This document shows, piece after piece, positions 27,262-36,722 of a stretch of DNA of 64,000 nt (position 1 is the stretch's first letter; each line of letters opens with the position of its first letter). Where the stretch lies: the NCBI RefSeq assembly GCF_004138125.1, contig NZ_RXHS01000008.1:107090-171089 (forward strand), written 5' to 3'. The notes under the pieces were generated by a model that made no database searches, was not told the origin of the DNA, and was given only the letters and a program-made list of their open reading frames with translations. The position numbers were made by a program, and so were the translations under genes. The stretch is from Seramator thermalis (GTDB lineage Bacteria > Bacteroidota > Bacteroidia > Bacteroidales > Dysgonomonadaceae).

Positions 27262-27761
27262 AAAGGGCTCTTCTTGCTTCAATAATTTTTATACTGCTAC
27301 AATCGTGCTCCATCTCGTATAAATTTAACGGAGCATCTATCGATTACAACTTAACCAAAACCCTCCGTTTGGCTAACTTTCCAAATCAGGCCCCTCTTGT
27401 ATATCCTCCGCTGGAACCTCGCTTCAATGAAGAACTAAAAGACATTTTTACGCGTAACACGAAACTGCGTTTTGTAAACCAAAACGCCGATATCGAAATC
27501 GAAGGTGAAATCGTTGGATATCAACTTACGCCTATGGCCGTGCAAGAAGATGCTCTTGCCTCCGAAACTCGACTGACGATGACCGTTCGAATGCGATATA
27601 TCAACAATAAAATAGATGGTCAAAATAAAGAGGAAACATTTACCGCATATCGCAATTTCCCAAGCGACCGCGTTCTTACAGATGTTCAGGATCAGTTGAT
27701 TAAAGAGCTCATTGACGATATCGTCGATCAGATTTTCAATTCTACCATGTCTAACTGGTAA
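27258..27761 (+). CDS. lptE: LptE family LPS-assembly lipoprotein
   Basis: A 167-residue lipoprotein (LLQSCSIS, Cys17) that forms the plug of the LptD outer-membrane translocon and guides LPS insertion. The Bacteroidetes LptE pattern YKFNGASIDYNLTKT is followed by FNEELKDIF and IEIEGEIVGY. The start overlaps the regulator's stop by four bases. It is first of the lptE-TPR-secG genes. Confidence 0.9.
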   Translation: MKRALLASIIFILLQSCSISYKFNGASIDYNLTKTLRLANFPNQAPLVYPPLEPRFNEELKDIFTRNTKLRFVNQNADIEIEGEIVGYQLTPMAVQEDALASETRLTMTVRMRYINNKIDGQNKEETFTAYRNFPSDRVLTDVQDQLIKELIDDIVDQIFNSTMSNW

Positions 27762-27778
27762 CTAATCAGCTTTGAGCC

Positions 27779-28561
27779 ATGATGCAAAAAGAAGATTTAA
27801 TGGAATATATGGCACATCCCGAAAAACTGGATCACGACTCATTGAGTGATTTGGACGATATCCTTCGTGAATGGCCATATTTTCAAACTGCAGATCTTCT
27901 AAAACTAAAAAATCTTCACAATCTGCAACATCCCGACTATGAGAATCAGCTAACTCGAACAGCTATTTTTTGTGCCGATCGTAAGCGGTTATTCTATCTG
28001 ATAAACGATACTCGATTCGGACATTTTATCAATCGAACATCTGCAAATAAACCCGCCGAGCCAACTCAACAAGTCGATCGAACACAGAAACTTATCGATT
28101 CGTTTCTGGACACATATACCGATTCGTCAGAATTCTCTGCCTCTTCGTTAACCGATCCTGAAGCTAATTTGGCTTCGATGGACTACATCGCATACCTTTC
28201 AACCGTCGAGAATAGACAGTGGGATACGGAAGAAGAAGAATCGAATCCTCTTCAGCATCAGCACATGATCGATAGCTTTATCGAAAAAGTTGCCTCGCAC
28301 GACATTTTTGCTTCTTTTCCCCAAAATGAAGAGGAAACAACTTCCGGAAAAACGGATAATCAAATCGACGAAGGCATTGAAGATGAGTTTCTGACGGAAA
28401 CTTTAGCCAAAATTTATATCAAACAAAAAAAATACGAACCGGCACTTGCAATTATTCAACGATTAAGTTTGAATTTTCCAAAAAAAAGTGCTTACTTTGC
28501 AGACCAAATTCGATTCTTAGAACTTTTGATTTTCAACGAGAAAAATAAAAAACAATCTTAA
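27779..28561 (+). CDS. TPR-like protein between lptE and secG
   Basis: A 260-residue soluble, acidic, helix-rich protein without signal peptide. The C-terminal segment LAKIYIKQKKYEPALAIIQR looks like one tetratricopeptide repeat, while the N-terminal half has no recognised domain. Two adjacent Met codons make the exact start uncertain. The conserved place between lptE and secG suggests a scaffolding role in envelope biogenesis; this is inference. Confidence 0.8.
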   Translation: MMQKEDLMEYMAHPEKLDHDSLSDLDDILREWPYFQTADLLKLKNLHNLQHPDYENQLTRTAIFCADRKRLFYLINDTRFGHFINRTSANKPAEPTQQVDRTQKLIDSFLDTYTDSSEFSASSLTDPEANLASMDYIAYLSTVENRQWDTEEEESNPLQHQHMIDSFIEKVASHDIFASFPQNEEETTSGKTDNQIDEGIEDEFLTETLAKIYIKQKKYEPALAIIQRLSLNFPKKSAYFADQIRFLELLIFNEKNKKQS

Positions 28562-28562
28562 C

Positions 28563-28925
28563 ATGTATATTTTTATTACAATTTTAATTTTGATCGCCTC
28601 TATTTTGATGATTCTCATCGTTTTGGTGCAAAAATCAAAAGGAGGCGGACTAGCTTCGGGGTTTGCGTCGTCAAACCAAATCATGGGTGTTAGAAAAACT
28701 ACCGACTTCCTCGAAAAAACAACGTGGATTTTAGCAGGCACAATTCTCATATTGAGTATTGTCGCCGCAAAATTGACAACCTCGCAATCCAATGTTCCAA
28801 AATCGGAGGTCGATATTCAACAACCGGCTCCGCTCAATCCTGCTACCGCGCCTGACGTAACTGTGCCTATTCCTGCACAAACACCCACACAGCCGGCTGA
28901 TGATCAACCTGCAAACGGGCAATAG
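28563..28925 (+). CDS. secG: preprotein translocase subunit SecG
   Basis: A 120-residue SecYEG accessory subunit with two membrane helices (about 3-22 and 52-71) joined by the conserved loop KSKGGGLASGFASSNQ. The C-terminal tail is rich in Pro/Thr/Ala and would lie in the periplasm. It is the last gene before a strong terminator, and starts one base after the upstream stop. Confidence 0.95.
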   Translation: MYIFITILILIASILMILIVLVQKSKGGGLASGFASSNQIMGVRKTTDFLEKTTWILAGTILILSIVAAKLTTSQSNVPKSEVDIQQPAPLNPATAPDVTVPIPAQTPTQPADDQPANGQ

Positions 28926-28972
28926 CCCCCTCAATCGACAAATTAACGAAATTAATAAAAGACAAATAATAG

Positions 28973-29005
28973 AAGGCTGTTTCGGGTAGATACAGCCTTT
29001 TTTGT
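28973..29005 (+). terminator. terminator after secG
   Basis: AAGGCTGT (28973-28980) pairs with ACAGCCTT (28992-28999), followed by TTTTTG. Confidence 0.85.
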
Positions 29006-29064
29006 TTATCACTATTTTTACATCCAAATTTTAAAGAATTGTTTTTCAATTCTCTTTCTAACGA

Positions 29065-29072
29065 TATTTTTG
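29065..29072 (+). promoter_or_regulatory. -7 box of the outer-membrane protein gene
   Basis: TATTTTTG is an exact -7 match 15 bases before the ATG at 29088. The -33 box is not clear. Confidence 0.45.
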
Positions 29073-29087
29073 CTAAAACAGACAAAG

Positions 29088-29747
29088 ATGAGAAAATCTG
29101 CAAGCATATACCTTATATTGTGCTTTATTCCGATATTTATTCAGGCTCAAAATAATTTCAGGCTCGACACTGTCAGGGTAGATAAAAATGACAGTCGCAA
29201 CATCCACACCTATAAAAATAACGGCACAACCTCAGATGCACCGGAAAAAACAAACAAAGTAATTACAAAAAGCAACGAAATTAATGGTTTCGATAAAACG
29301 AAATTACGATTCGGCGCAAATCTCGGCCTTTCTCTCAGCAGGAATTATACAGTTCTCGGTTTGGGACCACAGATTGGCTATTCGTTTCGCAACCATTTCA
29401 TGGCCGGGGCAGGCATCAAATATTATTATACCAAAACAAGGGCTTATGATTATGGAGATTCGTACTTGTATAAAAACAACCTTTTGGGTGCGAATATTTT
29501 CGGATACATCTACCCGATAAAATTTATTACGATATTTGCGCAGCCCGAATTGAATTATCTATGGACAAGTGTCGAAAACGAAACAACCAATGAAGTTTCG
29601 AAAGACAGCGGAATTGTGCCGTCAATAGTTGTGGGAGCAGGATTTAGACTTGGATTCACGCATATTACGTTCAATTACGATTTGATTCACGAAGTGAATT
29701 CGCCCTATCCGGAAGGATTATTTTTAGGCGTTTCGGCATTTTTTTGA
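29088..29747 (+). CDS. outer-membrane beta-barrel protein
   Basis: A 219-residue protein with signal peptide (SIYLILCFIPIFIQA) and alternating aromatic/polar strands typical of an eight-stranded OmpW/OmpX-like barrel. The C-terminus ends in phenylalanine (GVSAFF), the outer-membrane insertion signature. A Ser/Asn-rich linker separates the signal peptide from the barrel. Its ligand or role is unknown. It stands alone between the secG terminator and the convergent DUF721 gene. Confidence 0.85.
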   Translation: MRKSASIYLILCFIPIFIQAQNNFRLDTVRVDKNDSRNIHTYKNNGTTSDAPEKTNKVITKSNEINGFDKTKLRFGANLGLSLSRNYTVLGLGPQIGYSFRNHFMAGAGIKYYYTKTRAYDYGDSYLYKNNLLGANIFGYIYPIKFITIFAQPELNYLWTSVENETTNEVSKDSGIVPSIVVGAGFRLGFTHITFNYDLIHEVNSPYPEGLFLGVSAFF

Positions 29748-29754
29748 TTTTTTG

Positions 29755-30048
29755 TTAACGCAACACGATATCTTTTACCACATTCATCCCTGCCGCTTCG
29801 TTCAATTTGTCGATCAAATTTTGTTTATTCATTTGCAATTCGGCACGCAACACCGACGAAGATAGTTGCACATATAACACATTACGCTTCAGATAAACAT
29901 TGCGTGTATACTCACCGACGCCCGATCCGAGCAATGTTTTCCAAGCTTCTACAGCCCTTCGTTCGGCAAGATTGGTTTTCAATACCGCATTGCCATCGAA
30001 ATATTCGGATAAAATATCGCCTAACGATTTAGATTCTTGTTTTCTCAT
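29755..30048 (-). CDS. DUF721 family protein (DciA-like)
   Basis: A 97-residue DUF721 protein, recognised from AVEAWKTLLG and LYVQLSSSVLRAEL followed by INKLNE-like text. Family members related to DciA help load the replicative helicase. It sits 18 bases downstream of recF, a common pairing. Its function in this organism is inferred from the family. Confidence 0.85.
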   Translation of the reverse strand: MRKQESKSLGDILSEYFDGNAVLKTNLAERRAVEAWKTLLGSGVGEYTRNVYLKRNVLYVQLSSSVLRAELQMNKQNLIDKLNEAAGMNVVKDIVLR

Positions 30049-30066
30049 AACTTCATCTAAATATGG

Positions 30067-31173
30067 TTATTCAAAGACACGCGAAATATCGCCATTTTCC
30101 ACCTTATAGATATGATAATCATGATCCGTTGCCGACAATATTTCATCCAACGACTCACGATTGGTATCCGAAATGAAAATTTGTCCAAAATCAGAACTCG
30201 AAACAAGTTTCACGATTTCTTCCACGCGCGAAGTATCTAATCGATCAAAAATATCATCGAGCAACAAAATAGGCGTAGTATGGGACATCACGCGCAAAAA
30301 ACGAAATTGCGCCAGTTTAAGAGAAACGAAAAACGTCTTGTTTTGCCCCTGAGAACCGACTCTTCTGATCGGATAACCCTCGAGGAGCATTTCCAAATCG
30401 TCGCGATGAACACCCATTGTTGAATGTCCGAGAATCATGTCGCGCTGTCTTCCGGCTTTAAGTTGACGCGCAAAATCCGAGGCATGGAGTTGCGACACAT
30501 ATTCGAGTGATACCGATTCGCCTGAACGACTTATCTGTTTGTATATAAGATCAAAAATAGGAATGAACTGTTTGACAAAAGCGTTTCTTTTTTCGAATAT
30601 GGATTGTCCTTCCTCAACCATTTGCTCCTCCCATAAATCGAGTAATGTCGGATCGATCTGTGAGGGTTCGTTTTTCAACAGAGCGTTTCTTTGCTGCAAA
30701 GCGTTGTTGTAGCGAATCAATGCATTCATGTATTCTTTGTCGAATTGCGATATAACCATATCGACAAATCGGCGACGTTCATCGCTTCCTCCCAAAATAA
30801 TTTCGTTGTCGGCAGGCGAAATCATCACCAACGGAATAAAACCTATATGATCGGAGAGCCGGTCATAATCCTTTTTGTTTCGTTTGAATTGCTTTTTTTG
30901 ATGTCGTCTGATAGCGCAATAAATTTCCTCGGTTTGCCGATTAGAAACATAATATCTCCCCTGAATCATGCACACATCGGCATCGTGACGTATGATCTGC
31001 GAATCGACGGGATTGATATGACTTTTACAAAAAGAAAGATAATATACGGCATCGAGCAAATTGGTTTTTCCCATGCCATTGTTGCCGATAAAGCAATTTA
31101 TTTTTGGAGATAATTCGATATCTACTTGTTCCAGATTCTTGAAATTGAGGATGGATAGTTGTTGAAGAACCAT
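30067..31173 (-). CDS. recF: DNA replication and repair protein RecF
   Basis: A 368-residue SMC-like ATPase that helps load RecA at gaps. It has Walker A GNNGMGKTNLL, an internal signature region (GSQGQNKTFFVSLKLAQ) and Walker B PILLLDDIFDRLD. Length and N-terminus (LNFKNLEQVDIELSPKINC) are normal. It belongs to the minus-strand run nadB-folP-cdaA-recF-DUF721. Confidence 0.96.
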   Translation of the reverse strand: MVLQQLSILNFKNLEQVDIELSPKINCFIGNNGMGKTNLLDAVYYLSFCKSHINPVDSQIIRHDADVCMIQGRYYVSNRQTEEIYCAIRRHQKKQFKRNKKDYDRLSDHIGFIPLVMISPADNEIILGGSDERRRFVDMVISQFDKEYMNALIRYNNALQQRNALLKNEPSQIDPTLLDLWEEQMVEEGQSIFEKRNAFVKQFIPIFDLIYKQISRSGESVSLEYVSQLHASDFARQLKAGRQRDMILGHSTMGVHRDDLEMLLEGYPIRRVGSQGQNKTFFVSLKLAQFRFLRVMSHTTPILLLDDIFDRLDTSRVEEIVKLVSSSDFGQIFISDTNRESLDEILSATDHDYHIYKVENGDISRVFE

Positions 31174-31185
31174 AGCAATCTTCTT

Positions 31186-31950
31186 TTAAGTTTCGTCAAT
31201 AAGTATTTGTTGCAATTCCTCCGGCGTTATATTCATCCTCAGCCTTCCCTGAGAAGCAAAAGTGATTCTTCCCGATTCTTCCGATACGATGATCACTTTG
31301 GCGTCGGTTTCCTGTGAAATACCTAGCCCCGCTCGATGACGCAACCCCAAATGCTTGGGGATGTTGGGATTTTGTGAAATAGGCAAAATACAACCGGCTG
31401 CTTTTATTTTTTTACCGACGATGATCATAGCTCCATCGTGCAACGGGCTATTTTTGAAAAAAATATTTTCTATCAGCCTCGACGAAACGTCGGCGTTAAT
31501 GATTTCCCCCGTCTGTTCATACAAACTTAATTGAATGTCTCCTTGTATCACGATCAGTGCTCCGGTGTACGATTTTGCCATATTCATACAAGCAAGTACG
31601 ATGGAGGTAAGATACGAGTTATCTTTCTTTTGTCTTTCGGAAGGAGCAAATAATTTATACACAAACCGCCATCCCTTACGAGAACCGAGCGACATCAGAA
31701 ATCGACGTATTTCGTCTTGAAACAAGATGACCAGCAAGAAAAGCCCGATGCTCACAAACTGATCGAGGATCGATCCAAGCAGCACCATATTGAACACCTG
31801 CGACACCAACACCCAGATAATCAAAAACACCAGAACGCCCATAAACAATGGCCGCATTCCCGAAATTTTCACAAGGTGAAAAAGATAAAAAAGCAGAAGA
31901 GCAACTAGTACTACATCAATGAAATCCTTTATGCCGAAATGTGCAAACAT
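31186..31950 (-). CDS. cdaA: diadenylate cyclase CdaA
   Basis: A 254-residue membrane enzyme making cyclic di-AMP from two ATP. Three N-terminal membrane helices (about residues 10-75) precede the DAC domain. Catalytic motifs are SPLHDGAMII and LGLRHRAGLG. Cyclic di-AMP controls potassium and cell-wall homeostasis in many bacteria. It lies 12 bases upstream of recF in the same operon. No CdaR-like partner is adjacent. Confidence 0.95.
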   Translation of the reverse strand: MFAHFGIKDFIDVVLVALLLFYLFHLVKISGMRPLFMGVLVFLIIWVLVSQVFNMVLLGSILDQFVSIGLFLLVILFQDEIRRFLMSLGSRKGWRFVYKLFAPSERQKKDNSYLTSIVLACMNMAKSYTGALIVIQGDIQLSLYEQTGEIINADVSSRLIENIFFKNSPLHDGAMIIVGKKIKAAGCILPISQNPNIPKHLGLRHRAGLGISQETDAKVIIVSEESGRITFASQGRLRMNITPEELQQILIDET

Positions 31951-31969
31951 ACGATAAGGGTATAATTTA

Positions 31970-32812
31970 TTATTTTTCGAATTTCTTTATCTCGGATACA
32001 ATTTTGATACACTCTACAGCTTCCTTCACATCGTGAACGCGTAGAATATCGGCGCCATTGAGCAAAGAATAGGTATTTAATACCGATGTACCATTCAAAC
32101 TCTCATTAGCAGATGTTTCGAGCAGTTTGTAGATCATCGATTTTCTTGAAATTCCAACTAAAATGGGAGCTTCGAAAATTTTGAAATAAGAAAGATAAGA
32201 CATCAACTCGTAGTTCTGAGACAACGTTTTACTGAAACCAAAACCGGGATCAATGATAATGTCATTCACTCCCAACTGATTTAAAGAAGTCGTTTTTTGA
32301 GAAAAATAAAAAAGTATGTCCTGCAAAAAATTTTCGTATTGAGTCAATGACTGCATTGTTTGCGGTGTTCCTCGCATATGCATCAGAATATATGGGAGAT
32401 TAAGTCGAGCAACCGTGTTAAACATACGTTCATCGATCTGTCCTCCCGAAATATCATTGATAATGTCCACTCCGAATTCCTCTGAGGCCATTGCCGCCAC
32501 ATCCGAGTAAAAGGTATCAATCGATAAAACGGCATCGGGAAATTCACGCCTCACACTTTTCAACGCGGGCCTAAGTCTTGCCATTTCTTCCGAAACACTC
32601 AAAAAGGGAGAAGAAGGAGCCGTAGATTGCGCACCCATGTCGATAATTAAACCACCTTCTTCCAAAATTTGGGCAACACGTTCTATAATCTGTTTTTCGT
32701 TGGTCTTTCGACTCTGAGCGTAGAACGAATCGGGAGTTATGTTGACTATTCCCATTACAATCGGAGTAGAAAGATCAACCAATGACCCACGTATATTAAT
32801 ACTCTTGCCCAT
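31970..32812 (-). CDS. folP: dihydropteroate synthase
   Basis: This enzyme condenses pterin pyrophosphate with p-aminobenzoate in folate synthesis, and is the sulphonamide target. The 280-residue TIM barrel has MGIVNITPDSFY, GAQSTAPSS, INDISGG, HMRGTPQTMQ, DPGFGFSKT and GISRKSMI motifs. It starts one base from the nadB stop, so the two are likely translationally linked. Confidence 0.96.
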   Translation of the reverse strand: MGKSINIRGSLVDLSTPIVMGIVNITPDSFYAQSRKTNEKQIIERVAQILEEGGLIIDMGAQSTAPSSPFLSVSEEMARLRPALKSVRREFPDAVLSIDTFYSDVAAMASEEFGVDIINDISGGQIDERMFNTVARLNLPYILMHMRGTPQTMQSLTQYENFLQDILFYFSQKTTSLNQLGVNDIIIDPGFGFSKTLSQNYELMSYLSYFKIFEAPILVGISRKSMIYKLLETSANESLNGTSVLNTYSLLNGADILRVHDVKEAVECIKIVSEIKKFEK

Positions 32813-32813
32813 A

Positions 32814-34394
32814 TCACAAAGAAGAATTAGGTAATCGGTCAGGATAATCGATGGTATAATGCAAACCCCGACTTTCTTTTCGTTCTGTAGCCTGCTTTAT
32901 GACCAGATAACTTACTTTGATAATGTTTCGCAATTCACAAATATCCCGCGAAACGACCGAACGCTGAAATAAATCTTCGGTTTCGCGAAACAGAATGTTG
33001 AGCCTGTCCATCGCTCTTTTCAAACGTAGATCGCTTCGAACTATGCCAACGTAAGACGACATGATCTCGCCCACTTCCTTATAGCTCTGCGTTACAAGCA
33101 CCAACTCTTCTGGCCACGTAGTACCTTCGGCATTCCATTCGGGAATGCCCTCTTCAAAAGCATAATTTTGAAATCGCGGAATAGCATGCTTGGCTGCTGC
33201 ATCGGCAAATACTACGGCTTCGATCAGTGAATTGGACGCTAATCGATTAGCTCCATGTAAACCTGTGCAGGCACATTCACCATTAGCATACAACCGACCG
33301 ATACTCGATTCTCCATCCAAGTTGACACGAATTCCTCCGCACAAATAATGTGCAGCAGGTGCAACCGGAATGTAGTCTTTTGTGATATCTATTCCGTATG
33401 ACAAACACTTCTCGTAGATTGTCGGAAAGTGTTTCCGAGTTTCGTCCGGATCCTTATGGGTTACGTCAAGATAAACATGATCGTCCCCGCGAATTTTCAT
33501 TTCGGTATCAATAGCACGAGCAACAATATCACGTGGCGCGAGCGATTTTCGAGGATCGTATTTATCCATGAACTCTTTGCCGTCTTTCGTACGCAGAATG
33601 CCCCCGTAGCCACGCATTGCTTCACTAATCAGAAACGAAGGCCGATCGCCCGGATGGTAAAGAGCCGTTGGATGAAACTGCACAAACTCCATCCCTTTAA
33701 TTTCGCCTTTGGCACGTGCGACCATTGCAATGCCGTCGCCGGTGGCAACCAAAGGATTCGTCGTTGTGTGATAAATGCAACCTATTCCGCCGGTAGCCAT
33801 CATCGTTATCCGAGAAAGGAATGTATCCACCCTGCCTGTGGCCTGATCAAGAATATAAGCCCCATAGCATTCGATGCCTTGCGTATGACGTGTGACAACC
33901 CTCCCCAAGTGGTGTTGTGTTAGAATATCGATAGCAAAATGATTGTCGAAAACATCGATGTTGGGATGACTTCGGACGGTATCGATCAAACTCACCTGAA
34001 TTTCGGCACCCGTATTATCCTTGTGATGAAGAATTCGAAATTCTGAATGGCCACCTTCTTTATGCAGATCAAAATGACCGGTTTCGTCCTTATCGAAATC
34101 GACCCCCCAACTAATGAGTTCTTTTATTTGATTGGGGGCTTCACGAACGACTTTTTCCACGGCTTTTACGTCGCAAATTCCGGCACCCGCATCCAGTGTG
34201 TCGGCAATATGTTTTTCGAAATTGTCCCAAGGATTGGTGACCGAAGCTACTCCACCCTGAGCAAAATATGTATTGGCCTCTTCGAGAGAATTCTTGGCGA
34301 TAATAGCTACTTTACCATATTTGGCAACTTTCAGGGCAAAACTCATGCCGGCAATTCCTGACCCGATCACTAAAAAATCATATCTGTAAACCAT
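32814..34394 (-). CDS. nadB: L-aspartate oxidase
   Basis: An FAD enzyme oxidising aspartate to iminoaspartate for NAD synthesis. The 526-residue product has the N-terminal Rossmann motif VIGSGIAGMSFAL, substrate loops (YFAQGGVASV and EFVQFHPTALY) and the GGIRVNLDGESSI / GLHGANRLASNSL region that distinguishes NadB from fumarate reductase. It is the first gene of a five-gene minus-strand operon. nadA and nadC are not in the window. Confidence 0.95.
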   Translation of the reverse strand: MVYRYDFLVIGSGIAGMSFALKVAKYGKVAIIAKNSLEEANTYFAQGGVASVTNPWDNFEKHIADTLDAGAGICDVKAVEKVVREAPNQIKELISWGVDFDKDETGHFDLHKEGGHSEFRILHHKDNTGAEIQVSLIDTVRSHPNIDVFDNHFAIDILTQHHLGRVVTRHTQGIECYGAYILDQATGRVDTFLSRITMMATGGIGCIYHTTTNPLVATGDGIAMVARAKGEIKGMEFVQFHPTALYHPGDRPSFLISEAMRGYGGILRTKDGKEFMDKYDPRKSLAPRDIVARAIDTEMKIRGDDHVYLDVTHKDPDETRKHFPTIYEKCLSYGIDITKDYIPVAPAAHYLCGGIRVNLDGESSIGRLYANGECACTGLHGANRLASNSLIEAVVFADAAAKHAIPRFQNYAFEEGIPEWNAEGTTWPEELVLVTQSYKEVGEIMSSYVGIVRSDLRLKRAMDRLNILFRETEDLFQRSVVSRDICELRNIIKVSYLVIKQATERKESRGLHYTIDYPDRLPNSSL

Positions 34395-34611
34395 CTTGGG
34401 AATCTTAAATCTTTTACATCTACAAATTTACGCAATTAAGTTCAATTTAAAAGATACAGCATTCGAATAATGTTTTCACAAAACATAAAACGCCATAAAA
34501 ATATACGCAAAAATATTGTGTTAAATTGCTCAATTATATTGTTTTATTGCAATTAAAATATTTTCTTTGATACAAAATATTTTTGAAACGTACAAATCAA
34601 TCCAAACTCCT

Positions 34612-35880
34612 ATGAAATCACACCTATTCATCTTGCTATTAACACTCTGCTTATTCACTGTTATGGGATATGCAAACGAAGCGACTCAAACGAACGATTC
34701 AGTTGTGACGCTTCGCGGGAGAGTGCTTGGCGCAGACACCAATCAGCCATTGGTTTATGCAAGTGTAACGGTAAAAAATTCCAACATATCGAGTGTTACC
34801 AACCAAGATGGCTACTTCTCGATACGTGTTCCTTTATCGGCGAAAAATTCTCAACTTATCATTCGCCATCTTAGCTATGCAAATAAAGCCATTCCGATAA
34901 TCACTCTTATCGATAATCCTAACAATCACATATTGATGAGCCCATCATCAATCCCGTTGAAGGAAATTGAAATTGTTTCGGGAGACGGGGCTCCTTTGAT
35001 AAAAGAAGCACTTCAAAAAATACCTGTCAACTATTCTGATGAACCGAACATGATGATTGCATTTTATCGTGAATCTATCAAAAAGGGAAACAATTATATT
35101 TCACTCGTCGAAGCGGTTCTTGATATTTATAAAGCACCTTACCACTCTTACAGCGATGATCAGGCGCGTATTTACATCGGACGCAAAGCCACGGATATAA
35201 CTCCGCGCGATACCGTAATGCTGAAATTTCAGGGAGGGATCAGTGATGCACTCTTACTCGATGTTGCCAAAAATCCGGAAATAGTTTTCGGAAAAGAAGG
35301 GGAAGAATATATTTTCAATATCGAGGGCACTACCAATATCAATAATAAACCTCAATACATCATTTCGTTCTTGCCAATGGTCTCCGGTCAAGATATCCTC
35401 TTTCGTGGCACGATTTATCTGGACGTCAATAGCCTGGCTTTTTCGAGAATAGACTTTAACATGAATGTAGAAGGACGAAAAGATGCATCGAATATTTTCA
35501 TCAAACGCAAACCGGCCAAAATGAAAGTAAATATGGAACATGCGGCCTACACTGTAAACTACATCGAGAGCAATGGAAAATGGTATTTTAATTACTGCAA
35601 AACCGACGTTGCATTCAAAGTGAGATGGACCAATCGATTCTTCGGATTGTTTTCAACCACCTACACTATTGGCTCCGAAATGGCAATTACCGATCGTTAC
35701 AGCAACGGTGTGGTAAAATTTCCTCGTCAGGAACGTATCAAATCTACAGATGTGATCGCGGAAAAAGTGGAATATTTTCAAGATCCCGATTTTTGGGGCG
35801 ATTACAATGTAATCGAGCCTGATCAGGAAATCACGAAAGCAATCAAACGACTGAGCGAAAAACTTCGTCGCCGCGAATAA
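34612..35880 (+). CDS. secreted protein with carboxypeptidase-regulatory-like N-domain
   Basis: A 422-residue exported protein: signal peptide (LFILLLTLCLFTVMGYA), then a CarboxypepD_reg-like beta-sandwich (about residues 35-120, TLRGRVLGADTNQPLVYASV). A large beta-rich C-terminal region, about 300 residues, follows. This architecture is common among uncharacterised Bacteroidetes envelope proteins. The ATG at 34612 starts right at the signal peptide; the longer frame from 34567 is not supported. It is followed by the rpsO promoter. Confidence 0.82.
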   Translation: MKSHLFILLLTLCLFTVMGYANEATQTNDSVVTLRGRVLGADTNQPLVYASVTVKNSNISSVTNQDGYFSIRVPLSAKNSQLIIRHLSYANKAIPIITLIDNPNNHILMSPSSIPLKEIEIVSGDGAPLIKEALQKIPVNYSDEPNMMIAFYRESIKKGNNYISLVEAVLDIYKAPYHSYSDDQARIYIGRKATDITPRDTVMLKFQGGISDALLLDVAKNPEIVFGKEGEEYIFNIEGTTNINNKPQYIISFLPMVSGQDILFRGTIYLDVNSLAFSRIDFNMNVEGRKDASNIFIKRKPAKMKVNMEHAAYTVNYIESNGKWYFNYCKTDVAFKVRWTNRFFGLFSTTYTIGSEMAITDRYSNGVVKFPRQERIKSTDVIAEKVEYFQDPDFWGDYNVIEPDQEITKAIKRLSEKLRRRE

Positions 35881-35904
35881 CAAAAATCATATTTTCAGAA
35901 TTGC

Positions 35905-35935
35905 TTGTCGAATAAAAAAATAACTCTTATCTTTG
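35905..35935 (+). promoter_or_regulatory. rpsO promoter
   Basis: TTG (35905-35907), 20 bases, then TATCTTTG (35928-35935), close to the Bacteroidetes consensus. Confidence 0.65.
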
Positions 35936-35968
35936 CAACCCGAAAGTTATTTATTTAATAAACTCAAC

Positions 35969-36238
35969 ATGTATTTAGACGCAGAAAAAAAGAAAGAAAT
36001 CTTCGCCAAATACGGAAAGTCTAACACTGATACTGGCTCACCTGAAGCTCAGATTGCATTGTTTTCATACCGTATTTCGCATTTGACCGAACACTTGAAG
36101 TCAAATAAGAAAGATTATAACACGGAACGTTCGTTGAGAATTTTAGTAGGCAAACGCCGCCGGCTGCTCGACTATTTGATCGAAACAGATATCGAAAGAT
36201 ATCGCTCTATCATCAAAGAATTGAACATCAGAAAATAA
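35969..36238 (+). CDS. rpsO: 30S ribosomal protein S15
   Basis: An 89-residue ribosomal protein that binds the central domain of 16S rRNA. The S15 signature is clear: [20 protein letters not shown] and [10 protein letters not shown]. The ATG at 35969 ([11 protein letters not shown]) is chosen over an upstream TTG. It has its own promoter and terminator. No pnp gene follows, unlike the enterobacterial arrangement. Confidence 0.98.
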   Translation: MYLDAEKKKEIFAKYGKSNTDTGSPEAQIALFSYRISHLTEHLKSNKKDYNTERSLRILVGKRRRLLDYLIETDIERYRSIIKELNIRK

Positions 36239-36263
36239 TTATTTCTCACGAAAAAATTGAATG

Positions 36264-36306
36264 AGAGGCTGCCGAGCAAAATGCTAAGCAGCCTCTATCT
36301 ATTTTG
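36264..36306 (+). terminator. rpsO terminator
   Basis: AGAGGCTGC (36264-36272) pairs with GCAGCCTCT (36288-36296), followed by ATCTATTTTG. Confidence 0.75.
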
Positions 36307-36489
36307 TCATACAAAGCAATTATGCCGCAAAAACACAATTGGATTCCTAAACGCAATATTACAACATCTTATTTTTCAATGCTTTTATGTAGTTAGGTAG
36401 TTAGAGCATCAATATCGTGATCGTTTGTATTCTGTCCAAAACGCTATTTATTCCCACTCATTTCTCCCTCTTCCATTCCTTTTCCATTC

Positions 36490-36544
36490 TATAGCTCCGA
36501 GGCAACTCCATGGCAACTCCCATGTAACTCCAACGCAACTCCTA
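36490..36544. repeat. five tandem degenerate 11-bp repeats (NNCAACTCCNN type)
   Basis: The units are TATAGCTCCGA, GGCAACTCCAT, GGCAACTCCCA, TGTAACTCCAA and CGCAACTCCTA. The period is exactly 11 bases. The core AACTCC differs from the CGTAYTTGG core of the other two arrays. Confidence 0.8.
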
Positions 36545-36649
36545 CTCTACGCTGATGAGTATTTTGTAGTTATTCAACAATATTGTCCTTCCATAGCCGC
36601 AACGGACACACTGGTCATTTCTGAGCAGTTTTCCTCCATTTCTCGAAAA

Positions 36650-36690
36650 AAATAACAAAGGCTGACATAGCAAAATGCTAGTCAACCTCT
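36650..36690 (-). terminator. fumarase terminator
   Basis: On the minus strand AGGTTGAC/GTCAGCCT with inner AGCA/TGCT pairing is followed by TTTGTTATTTTTTT. The arm sequence resembles that of the rpsO terminator 390 bases away. Confidence 0.7.
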
Positions 36691-36722
36691 GCACATTCTA
36701 TCAATTTTGTGTTTCGCTGCCG

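Larger units (their letters stand above)
36239..36722. other. convergent intergenic region rpsO/fumarase
   Basis: Contains the rpsO terminator, an 11-bp repeat array (36490-36544) and the fumarase terminator. No gene is supported; the frames found are short with poor codon use. Confidence 0.6.
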
